Assembly: GCA_048013815.1 (NCBI GenBank)
Contig: CM106585.1
Coordinates: 13,082,001 to 13,146,000 of the forward strand
Reading direction: 5' to 3'
DNA length: 64,000 nucleotides
From: Setoptus koraiensis
Lineage: Eukaryota > Arthropoda
Shown: positions 1-12,776 of the stretch, piece by piece
How positions within the stretch are numbered: position 1 is the first letter of the stretch
Layout of the letters: every line of letters begins with the position of its first letter
The notes under the pieces: model-generated
The model's input: the letters and a program-made list of their open reading frames with translations, nothing else
The model's database searches: none
What the model was told of the DNA's origin: nothing
Translations under genes and position numbers: made by a program

Positions 1-430
1 GCGTTATCGTGTAAAACGCGATAGTCTGACACCAACAAACCGCAAACCGTTGAATGTTCACTGATAAGTGATAATAAAGCATGAACGACAACCAGATAAC
101 TGTTACGTTATCTTGCCGTTATCTATTGTTGCATTGTTGTCGAAAAACATGGTGGGGCCAGCAACAAACAAAACAGTGTGTTGATTGTTGATGCATGCTT
201 AGCGTGTTTGTCACCTGTGTTACGACAACAAACATTGCACGACACACGCGGCACTATTTTTGAGCAGCCACACATCTAATTGAATATTACATAACTGCTC
301 CATTGGTTGGTTGGCCTTTGCGCATTCAATGAAGCACAATGAGCATTTGCGGTTAATTACCGCTGCTTGTTGTCACATTATTGCGTAACACTAGCAACGC
401 TTGGTCGCCCCTCAAAATCGACACTATGGG

Positions 431-431
431 C

Positions 432-486
<55 letters not shown>

Positions 487-498
487 TCAACAACAATG
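431..498. repeat. (CAA)n microsatellite
   Basis: About 18 uninterrupted CAA units followed by an interrupted tail. Read on the plus strand it gives a poly-Gln frame at 401-634, but the flanking residues resemble no protein and nothing suggests an exon. I treat it as non-coding repeat. Confidence 0.85.
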
Positions 499-1068
499 GC
501 TTGACCAGAATAAAGGGGTAGCCCGTTGGTTAAGCGAGTCGCTGCGCTGCATGGCCAGCATTTTCATTGCGGCAATCATTGAGAAAGACGCGCACGCACT
601 ACGTGCACGCCAGATAAAACTATCTGGCCCATAAAATCGCACGTGGCACACTCGGCTCGACACGGCCCATGTACAGGTATCGCTGCTGCTATTGAACACC
701 ATTACCATGTGACGCAATTCATCATAAGAATCGAGTGTCATTAGCTGCTGTAACAGCTCTTATTTGTCATTCGCAAATTACGGCCCCTTAGATATGTGGC
801 GCCAGTTGTGCAATCTGTTGTGCCAGCCAGCGACTGGGGCCCCAGAGCCGCAGATATCGCAGATTCAGAGGCACTCTCTCAGCTTTCTGCCTGAGCGAGA
901 CACTCGAATTTTTGGAGAACGATTATTGATATATTCATACAATAGCTAACCAGTGTTCTCCCCAGCATCAGCCAGCTTCTTGGGGCCCCTCGGCTCTTGT
1001 TGTCGCGTTGTCGTTATACCTGAGCGGGCTTGCAGCGGCAGCAGCAGCACTAAGCTAGCCCTGCCGCT

Positions 1069-1165
1069 GCTATCTGCAAACGTGAGTAAATATCTGCAGA
1101 TGTGAGTAAATATCTGCAGATGTGAGTAAATATCTGCTGACATTGATAAATATCTGCAGAAATAA
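1069..1165. repeat. 20-bp minisatellite, about 4-5 copies
   Basis: The unit is GTGAGTAAATATCTGCAGAT, with the last copies degenerate. Each unit contains GTGAGTAA, which matches a 5' splice-donor consensus, so the array is a run of donor-like sites. There is no evidence that they are used. Confidence 0.8.
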
Positions 1166-3295
1166 ATATGTTTGCAAAAGAACATTTGCCCCACACAACA
1201 ATTGTGTGTGTGTGTCGACAATGGACAATGCCGGCCCGTCGCAAGTGCAGTATCGTTGATGACTGAGGCAGGATATTATTTGAAATAATATGGAGCAGGC
1301 GACACAAAGAAAAAGCGATCCCAATAGCGTCACAGTGGCAATAATATTTACAGTGAAAAATAAAACGCTGAAATAACGCGCCCAGTTGCACCAAGCCTCA
1401 CAATGGCATTAGATTAGCTGGGTGTGTGTGCAAAATGCCACGGAGCCAGATATTAAGTAGATAGATAAAAGTGGGACAGAGACGGGCCCCCATCCCGGTT
1501 GCGACGGGTGCCAGCGATAAGCGACAAGAGCGAAAACAGAGCAAGAAAACACAATGCCACCCAGCGGACCCTTGAAACGGGTCAACTTTCAACCTGTCAG
1601 AAACGAACGTTGCAAGGGCACCGGTGACGTTACGTAAGAGGACACGCGAATTGACCGGCGAATGTCGCCGGCCAGCTCTGCGTGCCTGTGCACTGGCACG
1701 CGCTGTCAGCGCGAGCACGCTTGGGGCGCCAAGTGAAAAAAGTGAAAAAGTGAAAGAGTGAAAAAATGAAATAGCGAAAAAGCTGAAAAAGGGGCCATTG
1801 TTAGCGGAGCGGTCATTGTCAGCGGATTTAAGCAGCTGCATTGTGTGTGCTACCGGCTACGTTATTGCCAGAAAATTGCTTGCGAGAGAGAGAGAGAGAG
1901 AGAGATTTCCGTTGGCGCGAGAAAGTTGTCACGAGAGAAGACAAATTTCAAAATTCAAGAGATTGATCGAGAGGCGCCCGATTGAGATAAAAGAGCCGGC
2001 CAGCAGCAATTTGAGGCCCATTTTAAACTTGGGGGGCCCAGATTAAAAATGGACACATACACACAATAACGCGATAAAGTGGACAGCACATCAATGGCGC
2101 TTTCGGATGAGGCCATTGATGTGCCAGCAACGTTAATAAATCAAATGTTAACCGCCGGCGTCGAGCATCATCATAAGCTGCCCGACTCGCTGACAAAGAG
2201 CAAGCGCCAGTCTGTTTAGTTTGACCACCAGTGAGCTTTGGGGCCGGGGCCCCGCTCACAATTGTCAGTGCGCAGTGCGCACTGAGCGCCAGTCGGTCAG
2301 CGCGTTACCTGCGGCTCGCTGCGGCCCGCTGCGGGTCGGGTTATAAGTGGTTTGCTGCTGCTGCTTTTGGGGCGCACACAGATTGTCGATCGCTAATGGC
2401 GGCCGCTAACGAGCTGGCCGACATTGACTTATAATTAATTTTGGCGGCTCAAATGAGCGCTTTTAGTGCGCTGTGCAGTCTGTAAGAACCCGCTGGAATC
2501 CGCACGCACTTTCGTGAGCGTTTCGTCCACACTTGCCGTCCATACCGGCCGAACGGGCGTGATAGTGGCCCATTTGGTGGCGTTTTGTTGGGCACCTGGC
2601 GCGTCGCTGCTAGCGCTTTATTCGGGCTGGCGTCTTTGCGGGGAGCGTGCATTTTGGGGCCCCCATTGGCGCGTTTGGCCCCAAAATGCGAGCAAAAATA
2701 AAGGCGGCCAAAAGTGGAGGCCAGCAAAAGCCAGCAGAACAAGAAATGCGCTTCAGCTCGTTTGGCAAAGTGTGTATAATGGTCAATCATTATTGCCGGC
2801 CGACAGGCTAGCGCGAGCCAGACAAACCGACCGAAACAAGTGCAGGCTGCACGAAAATTAAAATGAAGTAGCTATTATCTCTATTTATCCGCACACACGC
2901 ACGAGCAGTTGTTGTGTGTCGTCGTTATGTAACAACGCCGTTACTATTCTGGCGAACAAGTGTATCGTAAATAACATCAGTGGCAAGCAATGAATTAGCG
3001 GCGCACAGAAAACAACGATTGGACGTAAAAATTTATTGCTGGCCACGACACACAGTGTGTAGTTTTAGTGTGACACCATGAGAATAATACGAGTAATCGT
3101 GCATATGCTAACCGCTGGCCGGCCAGTTTACACGTGCTTACTTGTTTGGGTAACTCGTGTCGCGACTGACCCCCGCTCGTTGTTGCCGCCATCGAGCCTG
3201 GTGCCGGACGAGCCGAGCGCGAGCTGGTCGCTGCAACGGTTCGCCAGGCCGGTGTAATCGTGCCGCGGCACAGCCGTTGAATGGTTGGTTTGGCC

Positions 3296-3327
3296 GTTGG
3301 GGCCCCAGCCCTCGCCGGGGCCCCAAC
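3296..3327. repeat. Perfect 11-bp inverted repeat, 10-nt spacer
   Basis: Arms GTTGGGGCCCC and GGGGCCCCAAC around a 10-nt spacer. Each arm contains the octamer GGGGCCCC that recurs over the GC-rich parts of the window. Confidence 0.8.
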
Positions 3328-5979
3328 CGGCTAAAAGCTCATATACTGGCCACTATGTTTTGCTAATAGTTTTGACCGGGCCAGGTCGACACAGTGCACA
3401 AACAATGCGCACTTGCATTTTATGCACATTTATATCCGCGTTTATCCGCACAACGGCACGCGCAACAACGCGCGACAACGCGCAAAACACGCGCCACCGA
3501 CCGCAATAAGCCAGCCAGTCGCTTATTGTGGCTGCCGGGCTGTCTGGCCGACGGGCCGGCCAACTTAACCAGCTACCTGGATGCTGATAAAAAACGACGA
3601 GAACGAGCCAATATTAGTGGTGGCTCTTACGCGAGCGGGCCGGTTGCTGTTGTAGCAACTTTACAGCATTATTATGGTAAATTGGGTAATATGACACGCC
3701 AGCGCAACAACGACGTTGCCAACAACTACCAGTGCACAAAAACATCATCATCACACAATGTAAAATGACAATACGCATTAACGTGCCTGCGCACTTCCTG
3801 TCTGCCCAGTGAGTGGTGGCGACTCGTGGCATGCGAATACGCGCGCACCACGAGCCCTCGGTGGGGTAACGAGATTCTAGTTTTGGCATTTATCTAACTC
3901 CAGTCGCCGGCGCCTGGCTCACTCATCTAGTCGAGCCAACGTGCTGAAAAGCGCGCGAAAAAGCGCAAAAGATTGTCAAAAACATGGAAAGAAAACGTTA
4001 AACCAGGGCCAAAACATCGCGGCCAGATGGTGGCATTGATGAGCTGCCGCCAGACGAACGCCATCGGGGCCCCAATGGCCCATTTATAGGCGCGAGCTAC
4101 GTCAGGCAAAGCCGCAAAGTTTTATCGCTCACAGCAGCTCGGCTGTTCGGAAAAACGCGAAAATGCGAGACGGCATCGATGCACCGATATTTCACATAGG
4201 ATCACAAGCGACGCTGCAATCCATTCATCAGACTCGCTCTCCTCTGTGTCATGGGCACCTGTCACAAGTCACACCTATTGCCGCAAACGCACACATAGAG
4301 GCCCCTTTCGGGGCGATACGATGAAGAGTTTAGTGTCGGATAGCCTAGAGGAGGCCAAGATGTTTAACATAGATAGTAGCAGCGACTGTCTTCCATTCTG
4401 TCATGTGTGTCAGAAAAAGCCAAAGACCGAAAAAATGAAAGCTTGTTTTTCGCCTCAACAAACGCCAATTATTCCTGCTTTTGGGCCGGCAAATCTGCTC
4501 GCACGAGCCGTCGAAAATATTTTTCACTCTTTGACGCAACACAAACAACAACGCTAGCTAGCCATCGGATGGGCCATTCTGGCGAGATGTGTTACACATT
4601 CTCACGGCTTGCAACTATCAATTCTGCTTTGTCCTGTGTCTCTATGTATTCTGACGCAGGTAATGCATTCAGTTGACAATCACACCAGGTGACACGGCCA
4701 GCTAACCAGCACTGAGCGTCTTGTCATTGATAGGTGCTCGCATGAGTGTCTCAGAATGCCATTGTGTGCGCCTGCCAATATCTTATCTTCTCAAAAACAG
4801 ATCCACTATGACGGCGAAATTGTTAAAAAATCAATTTGATTCAATCTCGGGTGCACCCATTTATGATTCAACTCAATCAGACGGCTCAACTGGTCTACTT
4901 TTACGTTCGCGATGCGCGAATGGCCCACTCAAGGTTTGAGATGGATGCGTCCATCGTATGAGAGAGGACGCAACCGAGCCACAAAGGCCCGACGTCCTCT
5001 GGCATCTCGCGTTGAAATGAGATTCAGTTTGGCATGTTCGGGCCAAAGTATTCATGGCTGAATCGTTCAATCGTTTCATCCAAGAGACGTCGGGACGACA
5101 ATAGAAATGGAAACCGCACGACTGTTACGGCAAGAGAACAATCGCAATTTCTTGAATGAGCGAAAGCTCCAATTGTGGCGATAAATCGGAGTTCCAAAAA
5201 TAATTGCTACACTAGCAACTGCCACAAATCACTGACCCGGTATTATCTGAGGTGATTTATTGCAGATGAGTCATCGATTTGATTGTGGAGAAATATTCGG
5301 TTGATTTGATGCTCACAAATGAATATGGCCAGGTATACTCAAGTTAAATGTAATTAAGCTAATTTTTAAAGTGCGATACGCACGATTCTTGCACGACCAC
5401 AGCAATGTTTGAAAAAATGAATATCTCAACATTCGATTAACAGCATTGCAATGTTTTTCTGTTCTTATCCGAACTGAACCTTCACCGTAAGCTATGTTTC
5501 ATACGAATGTAGATAAATGGCTCAGTGAATAGATAGAGCAGTGATCGAAGCAATCATCATAAAGAGATAAAAGTTAACATGACAGCAGCACCTTAGGTGC
5601 TGACATCGGCGTCAGAATTGAACAGTTATTCTCGAAAAATATCCCATTGATTCATCAGGTCCAGTTCGACAATCTACTGACTAACATTGGAAAAGAAGAG
5701 AGTCTTTTTACTCACTCATTGTCGGCTCTTAGCCTCAAAACGACATGCCAAACGAGTCAGTCACTGGTGACAATCTCCAATTATATGGACGTAGTGAAAA
5801 TGGCTATCGAGAGGCGAAATTCGACAAGCCAGGGGACAACCTGCTCTGTGAATATCAGCGAAAGAATTCAGTCAAATTTTATCAACAATAAGGCTTCTAT
5901 TGTATATTTCCGTTATTCTTAATCAATTCTATTCTTTGTGGTAGCAATTTTCTTCCGAACAATCACTCATCGCTGCTAT

Positions 5980-5995
5980 CCGAAAACGTTTTCGG
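5980..5995. repeat. 16-bp perfect palindrome
   Basis: CCGAAAACGTTTTCGG is an exact palindrome without spacer. It could bind a dimeric factor or be chance. No gene lies near. Confidence 0.6.
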
Positions 5996-8900
5996 TGCTC
6001 CGAATAGACACGCATAACTTATAAACAGCTGGCTAGCACAAAACAAGACACCATCAATCAACAAATAAATTAGATAGACGCATTTTTCACTAAATTGTAG
6101 TTTTATTCAACTTTAATTTGCTGAAATTTTAATTCGCTGGTATTAAGGATAACAGAGTTGGTACAAAATTAAAATCCCAGTCAAAAAAAAACTCCTACTT
6201 AAAAACTTCGTGATTGCTTGCCATTCAAGGAGAGCACGGCTGGATCGAGGCCCGGCGGGGAACTAGCCCCTGCCAAAAGAGTTTATGAGACGAAAAGCCG
6301 AGCGAGTTGAGCGTTTTTGTGCAACCCACGAAGCAAGACAACCTACAATTTTCAAAAGCCATGACCTTTTTAGATTCCTATGATATTCAATGTCAATGGG
6401 TATGGAAAACAAAATAATGAGAGAATGCCGAAAATAACCAAAGATTTTGCTGGTTCTTGCGAGGCAATGGTATCAGCGAGCCGCCCGATTTGCGATTAGT
6501 AACCCGCTGTGCAGTGTAAAAATAGAAACTATCTAGTCTATGGGTAGCCAGGCTGAATCTATGCCTCATTTGAGATTCGACAGAGCACAGATAAGTGCAA
6601 CGCTGTGCTGATCGACGCATTCATTGTTTATAGTGCAGACATATCGGCCCCAGTCGAATGAGAAAATTCAGCCATGGCCTCGAAACAGAAGGTCAGATAG
6701 AAGGTTTCTCGCCATTGCTGACAACATTGATATTCAATTGATATTTTGTTCTTGGTGGAAAGGGCCCCGCTTCTGTCCCTCCAATCGCTTGTAAGGCCTC
6801 ATTGGTGATTTACCGCCGATGGCTGGCCTAATTAATATTGATGTCGCAAACTCGCTCCAATTTGACGGTGCGTTATGTGATGCATTTATTGGGGGATATG
6901 ACAGTTTCGCTGGATCGCGCGTGCTCGACAAAGAAAATTGAACAGTTTTGCTCATTCATAAGCCATCATTGCAATTTGGTCGCACGAACTGGGACTCAAA
7001 CGATTGCATGCCAAGGCCAGCCAGCCAGCCCAAACAGCGAGCCAAACCTCCCCGGCCGATAAAATCGATCAACCAACCCACCAAATCAACATAAAGACCC
7101 GAAACGCCAGAAATTCCATAGAGAATACTTGATTGGGTTTGTCAGCAGTCGGTGTGAACTGGGCGCATGATTCTCAGCAGGAAAACGTCATTCGTGATGG
7201 AAATTCGGAATCTGTTCAACTTCAGCAGCGCTTCGAAAACTCAGTTTAATGCCAGCATATTCGCTGGCATATTTACTTGGGCCCGTTCAGAGGTTTTGCA
7301 TTCGCTAGAAAGCGGCATTTAGAGTTGTCGCAAACGGACAAGAATGTCGGTTTCGGGAATCGATAGGCCGGTGGTAAAAGTGCCACAACTCGTGCCGATT
7401 GTCACGAGACCAAAACGGCGATAGCTTATCGTGCATCGCTTTTTGAGCCTCAAACAGGATTGGTTTTTCATTGGGACGACAATGTCTTTTGGGCGCTGGT
7501 ATCTGGCGCAAAAGGTAATGTCATATTATTATCTCTAATAAGGAGGACGCAGAAAGTGGATGTAAGGTCAGGTAAGTGAGGCCCATTCAAAGATGTGCAA
7601 CTAGCTGACTAATGGCGACCGTCTCAGTGTGCTGGCCAGTTGTTCACATGGCCGGCCACATTGCTAAATGGTCAGTTCGGTTGGTCTTGTCGAAGATGGC
7701 GGTCATTTGTAATTTTGTGATACACGTAATGGTCGTCGTGTCACACAACAACCGACATGCACACACAAATTGAATGGATCTCTGGGACGTGCTGATAAAC
7801 ACAACACACGCCGAGAAGAAAAAGGAAAATTTCTCGACCACAATGGCGACTGGCTCAACTATAGCGCCAGTCGCGAGTCGTGTAGCTGGATAAATAAATG
7901 ATTACGGCTTAGTGCTGCTGGCAACTACAGTCAGTTGGTTGGCTGTCAGACGGACTCTCTGACAGCGACAGTGTCGTTTGCCCATAAAGCACCGTCGTTG
8001 CAACAAACACGTAGCTCTAGATATCTCCAGACAGAGGGAGATGGAGAGACTTGGATGTAAATGGGCCACTCGTGTCAGTCATTGGGCTGATGTTTGTGTC
8101 TGCCAATTTGTGTGTCTCGCCAGTAGGCCTAGCCAGTGGGCCTAACCAGTGGGCAAAACATGACAGCAGTGGCGCAATAAACAAACCCAGCCGCGCCGCG
8201 CCAAGACCGAGTGAGCAAGCTCGTGAGCATGGCGAGCGAGCTAAGAAGTGTCCAATTGAATTGTTGCTGGCCAAGCAAAAGGCAAGTTTGTTACAAAGCC
8301 GATGGCCATTATAATTAACGCAGTTACTCTAGTTGCCACTAGAGGAGTTTCGCGACTAATAGTCTATTCGGACTAAAAGTGTGAGCCTCGTCAGACGGGG
8401 GCCTGTTTGTGTGTGTCTCTAGCAGACGACAAATACGCTTGCCAGCTCACGTGTCGCCACCGGCGTGTTCACCTGTCGCCAGCAGACCGCTGCTGTCCAA
8501 TTGCAATCACAGCCAACTGACCAACTTTGAATTTTTTCGTCCCCTCACAATGTCAACTGACCAACAACAACGACAACAACAACAACGACAACAAGTCACC
8601 GTTATTGTTAAGCCATGTCAAGAGTGCAGTGTTTGTAGCGCGCCGCCAGCAACAATAATAATAAAATACATGTAATATAATATATATTTTTCATAACAGT
8701 GTGTTTGTTGAGCGGGACTTGTTATGTTATTTTTGTCTGACTTTGAACGGACTCACGCATTATGTTGTTGGGCGGCACATGCACTCGCATCAGCGGACCG
8801 TCAGATCCGCGCGTACCAGCCAACCAGCAACCGCTGGCGGCCAAATAAATAACAGAATGAATGGCGAAACGAGTGACCAACAACCAGCGACCAACAACCA

Positions 8901-9788
8901 GCGACCAACAACGAGTGACATACATAACTGACAGTTGCAATATTGCCGTCCTGTCAAGAGGGGCCAGCTAGTGAAGTTAAACAAACGCAACGACATTAAT
9001 TGTTTGCCATGGGCAACATTTAATAGTCGCCAGACTGTGTCTGTCAGCAACTGACCACCACTGGCCAAGTCGCTGGTCAAACAACGCTGATCGAGCGATT
9101 AACGGTTTGTGGGGAACACACACACGGAATCGCGTGAAAATTTACAAACGCCAACAAAACAAACTGGGCCCAAACTTGTGCCAAGTCCAAAAATAGAAAA
9201 TATTAGCAGCAGGCCACCGAGCGTTATATCGTCGGCGAGTAACAGCACACTTGAGCACACAGTCAGAACAAGCCACTTGAGGCCACCAAGCGACCCAATA
9301 ATTATATTATGCTTTACGCCGGGGCCTCGCTGTTGGCCGCCTCGATGAATTGATTAAGACGAAATTATTATTGTTGTTATTTAGCTATTTATATGTAACT
9401 GGCACATGGCAGTGCAAAATGGTTCGTGTGGCATGCTGGCGAGAGGCACACGAATCGTATCGATCTGTAACCCTGCAACTGATTGACCTGATTAACTAAT
9501 ACAATATAAGTGGACTGAATATAAGCAACACTTCGTTATAAGTGGTCGTGTTACCCGAAGCGACGACGCGCCAACAAACTGATCGCCATTTTTCTGCATA
9601 CACACTTGCTGCTCGCTGGCATGTGCAATCAAACGTGACCGGCTGGCCACTGGGGCCCGACTATCCGACATGCCGACGCTTATTGAGCTGGGGCAAGACG
9701 AAATCGGGTCGGACGACAGTGTGGCGCAGTGGGCCAGAGGGCGCCCAAGGGCCAAAAATGATAGCACTCGAGTATAGCGATAACTTAC

Positions 9789-10166
9789 CTATCACGCCCT
9801 TCTCTATGTACTCGATGAAGGCGTAGGAGCACAACTTTCTAATTATCTTGGAGTCTAATTTTCTAAATGCATCAAACGTCATCAATCTGTTATACACTAG
9901 CTCGATATCTTCTTTTTTGTTGTTTTTACTATTGGAGCTGTGCTTCTTTTCCGTTCGTTGTTTTTGTTGTTGCTGTTGCTGTTGATGTTGTTGCACCAAC
10001 AGCATCGCTGTCAGCGACGATACCGTCATCGGTCGATTGATCAGTGTCACTGGTTGCTGCTGTTGCGTTTGTTTTTGCTGTTGTGGTTGTTGCTGTTGTT
10101 GCTGTTGTTGTTGTTGTTGCTGTTGTTGTTGTTGTTGCTGTTGGTGGTGGAGTTGCACTTGAATCT

Positions 10167-10198
<32 letters not shown>

Positions 10199-10455
10199 TG
10201 GGCTGCGTACTCTTGGGCATTCTGCATGGACGATCGTCGGACACGCGAAACAGGTCCGCCCACGCCGGTGCTCAACAATGCTTGGGTGCGATCGATGATT
10301 TGCTGTAATTGAGCCTGATCGCAGGATAAATTTTGCTGCTGTTGTGCCGACTGGGCGCTGTTGTTTGTAACGGCATGCTGCTGTTGTTGTTGCTGCTGCT
10401 GCAAAGTTCCCAGTTCGACGTTCGACAAGCGCCGATGGCTAGACTGATAGTCCAT
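9789..10455 (-). CDS. First coding exon of an EPAC/RAPGEF-like cyclic-nucleotide-binding protein (partial)
   Basis: The exon starts at the ATG at 10455 (MDYQSSHRRLSNVE) and ends in GTGATAG|GTAAGT, a strong donor in phase 1, giving 222 codons plus one base. Residues 20 to about 180 are poly-Gln tracts broken by short unique segments, coded by mixed CAG and CAA. The last 40 residues (EDIELVYNRLMTFDAFRKL ... IEYIEKGVI) match the start of the first cyclic-nucleotide-binding domain of EPAC2 as I remember it: acidic-DI, then RL, AF-K, C and LEKGI at the same spacing. EPAC proteins are cAMP-activated exchange factors for Rap GTPases at membranes. The rest of the domain and the DEP, REM and CDC25 modules were not found; they should lie to the left. 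Another cNMP-domain protein is possible. The exon call is firmer than the family name. Confidence 0.6.
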
Positions 10456-11577
10456 CTTTGCTTGAATTTTATGCCAACACACAATTTAAACAAATACGCA
10501 AATCATACGCAACACACAACTTTTGCTAAACACAATTTATGCGAAACTACAAAACGATATTGTCGCGCTGTAGTTCACCCCTATCTAGCGACTTGCCACA
10601 ACTTTCCTTCGCAAGCTCAACAACAAACTTTTAAGGTCTCACATTAACTCCAACTCGAATTCAACCGGTCAAGCGTCAAAACTGTTGTGATGACGACAGC
10701 ATAGTTCTTTCAACTCCAAGTTTCCTAGTCCAATTCACGTTACCCACATTTATGCGCAATGCTCTTCGGCGCCCCTATGCACACCAAGCTAGCGACAAAC
10801 GCATGCGCTCCTTGTGGCCAACACGCAAATACTACATAGCAAGTGATATGGCTGAGGTATCTGCTTGGTTAGCTAGTTTGTGTGCCTCAGGCCGAAAAGG
10901 ATCGCGATTATGGTGCCATCTAAGAATTCATTTTGGTTACTTAACGCAATTCGATAACATAAAATAAATCAAGAGGGCGCTGAAATAGTTGCTTTTGCAA
11001 TGCGCAAATCTGTGTGATCTTATATTCTTGATCTAGATTGTTTTTGTCGAATTGGCAATGAAATACAAGTGCAGGTACAATTGAATTTGTGGTATTTATT
11101 GAAAATGTTGGTGAATATGAGAAATTTTATTCTTTCGGCTTTATATCTCACGGGTCTCGAACAGTGTGAGCCCACAAATAAAAGAAAGCAGTTGCTTGCC
11201 TACCGGAAATGTACCTACCGTTCTATCTATCGATGCTTAATCACTGAAAAGTCGTTGATTGACAATTGATTTCTGACATAGAGATGATTGAAGATTTTGT
11301 CAATTGAGCAATTGATAGATCCCAACATTCAATATAAAAGATATGCATCCGAAAATGTTTTGCCTCGTCTTTTCACACGTTCTGTCGCAATCGACGTTTT
11401 TCAAATGAAATCGCTAGAAATAGATGAGCAAATTATAACATCTCTAAATTATTAATTTAGTCTTCGGGGGCTGATGCATTCAAGTTCGTACCCGATCCTA
11501 ATGAACAAAGCAAATAGAACATCAGGGTCATTTTCAGTCAGAATTGAGAGCCTGGTGATATTAAAGGACAGAAAAAT
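10456..11577. other. 5' flank of the EPAC-like exon; no gene seen
   Basis: AT-rich DNA between the start codon of the poly-Gln exon and the first inverted-repeat element. The promoter and 5' UTR of the EPAC-like gene presumably lie here, but I see no convincing TATA box. Short open frames at 10752-10967 and 11069-11269 resemble no protein. Confidence 0.5.
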
Positions 11578-12439
11578 GGGTGTTGTTGCGATTAGGTCCC
11601 AGCGCCGATCATCATGAAACTTGGCACACAGGCCCCGCAGGGGCCCCATATCATGAATTGAGTAGTCCGGAAGTGCGGAAACTTCCGGTTCCGGAGATGT
11701 AAAAATATTGAGATAGAGCTTCGAAACTTCGGAATCAGATGGTTGCTACCTAGCAGAGCATGATGAGACCAAAATTAATCTGCTTTAACTTCCGGTTCAT
11801 AAGATACAGAGGTTAAACCAAATTTTGGGGTGCGGCCGGGCCTGTGCGGTTGCGGTCAGCGGACCCATTCTGTGGCTCGTGCTCGCTGCACTCTGTATTC
11901 ACGTCTGTTTCAGTCTTCTTTCTCATTCTTTGTTGGGTGGTTCGCTCACTCTTCCCGCCTGCAGCTGTGTTTGGATTGCAGTCATGTGAGCGGAGGGTGG
12001 AGGGCGCAGCCCGATACCCGAAGCGCTCATCAACCATACCCGAAGGGTTCCCGTCGCACGCAGTCGTCGCGGGAGCGACGACGGAGATGTGACGGCCTCC
12101 AGAATACGAGGCCGCAGGCCGAGTTCTAAGAACAATTGCAGGCTCATCCCTGGGTGTAGTGAAGCCCGAATTCGGCAACTCCTGGTCTCTCAATTCTAGA
12201 GATATCGCTATAACCAGAGAACCGGAAGTGGTGAAGTGCTGAAAGTTATGTCATCCTGTTAATCGTCATCGAGAACGTCAGTATGGTGAGTTTCAACTCT
12301 CTAGAAGCATCTTTAGGTAAAACCGGAACCGGAAGTTTCCGCACTTCCGGACCACTTTTTCCGATGGTTTTGGGTCAAGATGAACCTGTACCGGAAGTTT
12401 CATCATGATCGGCGCTGGGACCTAATCGCTACAACAACC
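11578..12439. mobile_element. Inverted-repeat element 1 (non-autonomous, hairpin core)
   Basis: The left end GGGTGTTGTTGCGATTAGG and the reverse complement of the right end, GGTTGTTGTAGCGATTAGG, form terminal inverted repeats. They continue through GTCCCAGCGCCGATCAT and resume at TAGTCCGGAAGTGCGGAAAC (11670-11695 against 12318-12352). AAAAAT flanks both sides (11572-11577 and 12440-12445), a possible 6-bp target duplication. The core at 11820-12130 is GC-rich with stem-loops such as GTCGTCGC-GGGA-GCGACGAC, ACCC-GAA-GGGT and, near the left arm, GGCCCC-GCA-GGGGCC. No transposase frame is present. It shares terminal and subterminal motifs with element 2. Family unknown; MITE-like or foldback-like is inference. 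Confidence 0.72.
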
Positions 12440-12776
12440 AAAAATTTAGTGTCATGATTGCGAAAAATTCAAAACACGTGCGCTTTAGAATAATGTATTT
12501 TTTTTAGCTTTCCATCACTTTCCATCACTTCTTTTAGCTGTCACCAGGTACTCTGGTTTGTCTTGGGTCTTCATGGCTTTCTTTGCTCTCTGGTTTGTTC
12601 TTTTCTCCTCTGATTCCTTCCGTTTCATCTCGATGAGATGGTTGTTGTTTTTTTGATTTTGATTTTGATTGTGATTGAGATTGATGTACACAATATATAA
12701 TAAAAATAAATAAATAGATAATTGATTAATAATAATTTGGATGATTAAGAAAATGTATCAGGAACGTGAAGATTGC
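12440..12776. other. Spacer between the two inverted-repeat elements
   Basis: AT-rich host-like DNA with simple-sequence runs (a CTTTCCATCA duplication at about 12509-12530, TGATTTTGATTTTGATTGTGA near 12660 in part, and ATAAA runs). No gene is visible. Confidence 0.5.

Larger units (their letters stand above)
1..9788. other. Stretch without a recognised exon, left of the EPAC-like exon
   Basis: I find no reading frame with a recognisable domain here. Open frames are short, overlap on both strands and often come from CAA or GA repeats. The first 4.3 kb are GC-rich and hold seven GGGGCCCC octamers (836, 982, 2246, 2656, 3299, 3317, 4066); from about 4.3 kb the DNA becomes AT-richer. Because the minus-strand exon at 9789-10455 ends in a good splice donor, some or all of this stretch may be intron of that gene. 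No downstream cyclic-nucleotide-binding, DEP or GEF exon could be identified. This is inference from absence. Confidence 0.5.

Noticed and set aside
401-634. Poly-Gln open frame after a plus-strand start
   Set aside because: The Gln run is simply a CAA microsatellite. Residues on either side resemble no protein, and the opposite strand is equally open.
10044-10308. Leu/Val-rich plus-strand frames at the EPAC-like exon
   Set aside because: They are antisense readings of CAG/CAA poly-Gln codons.
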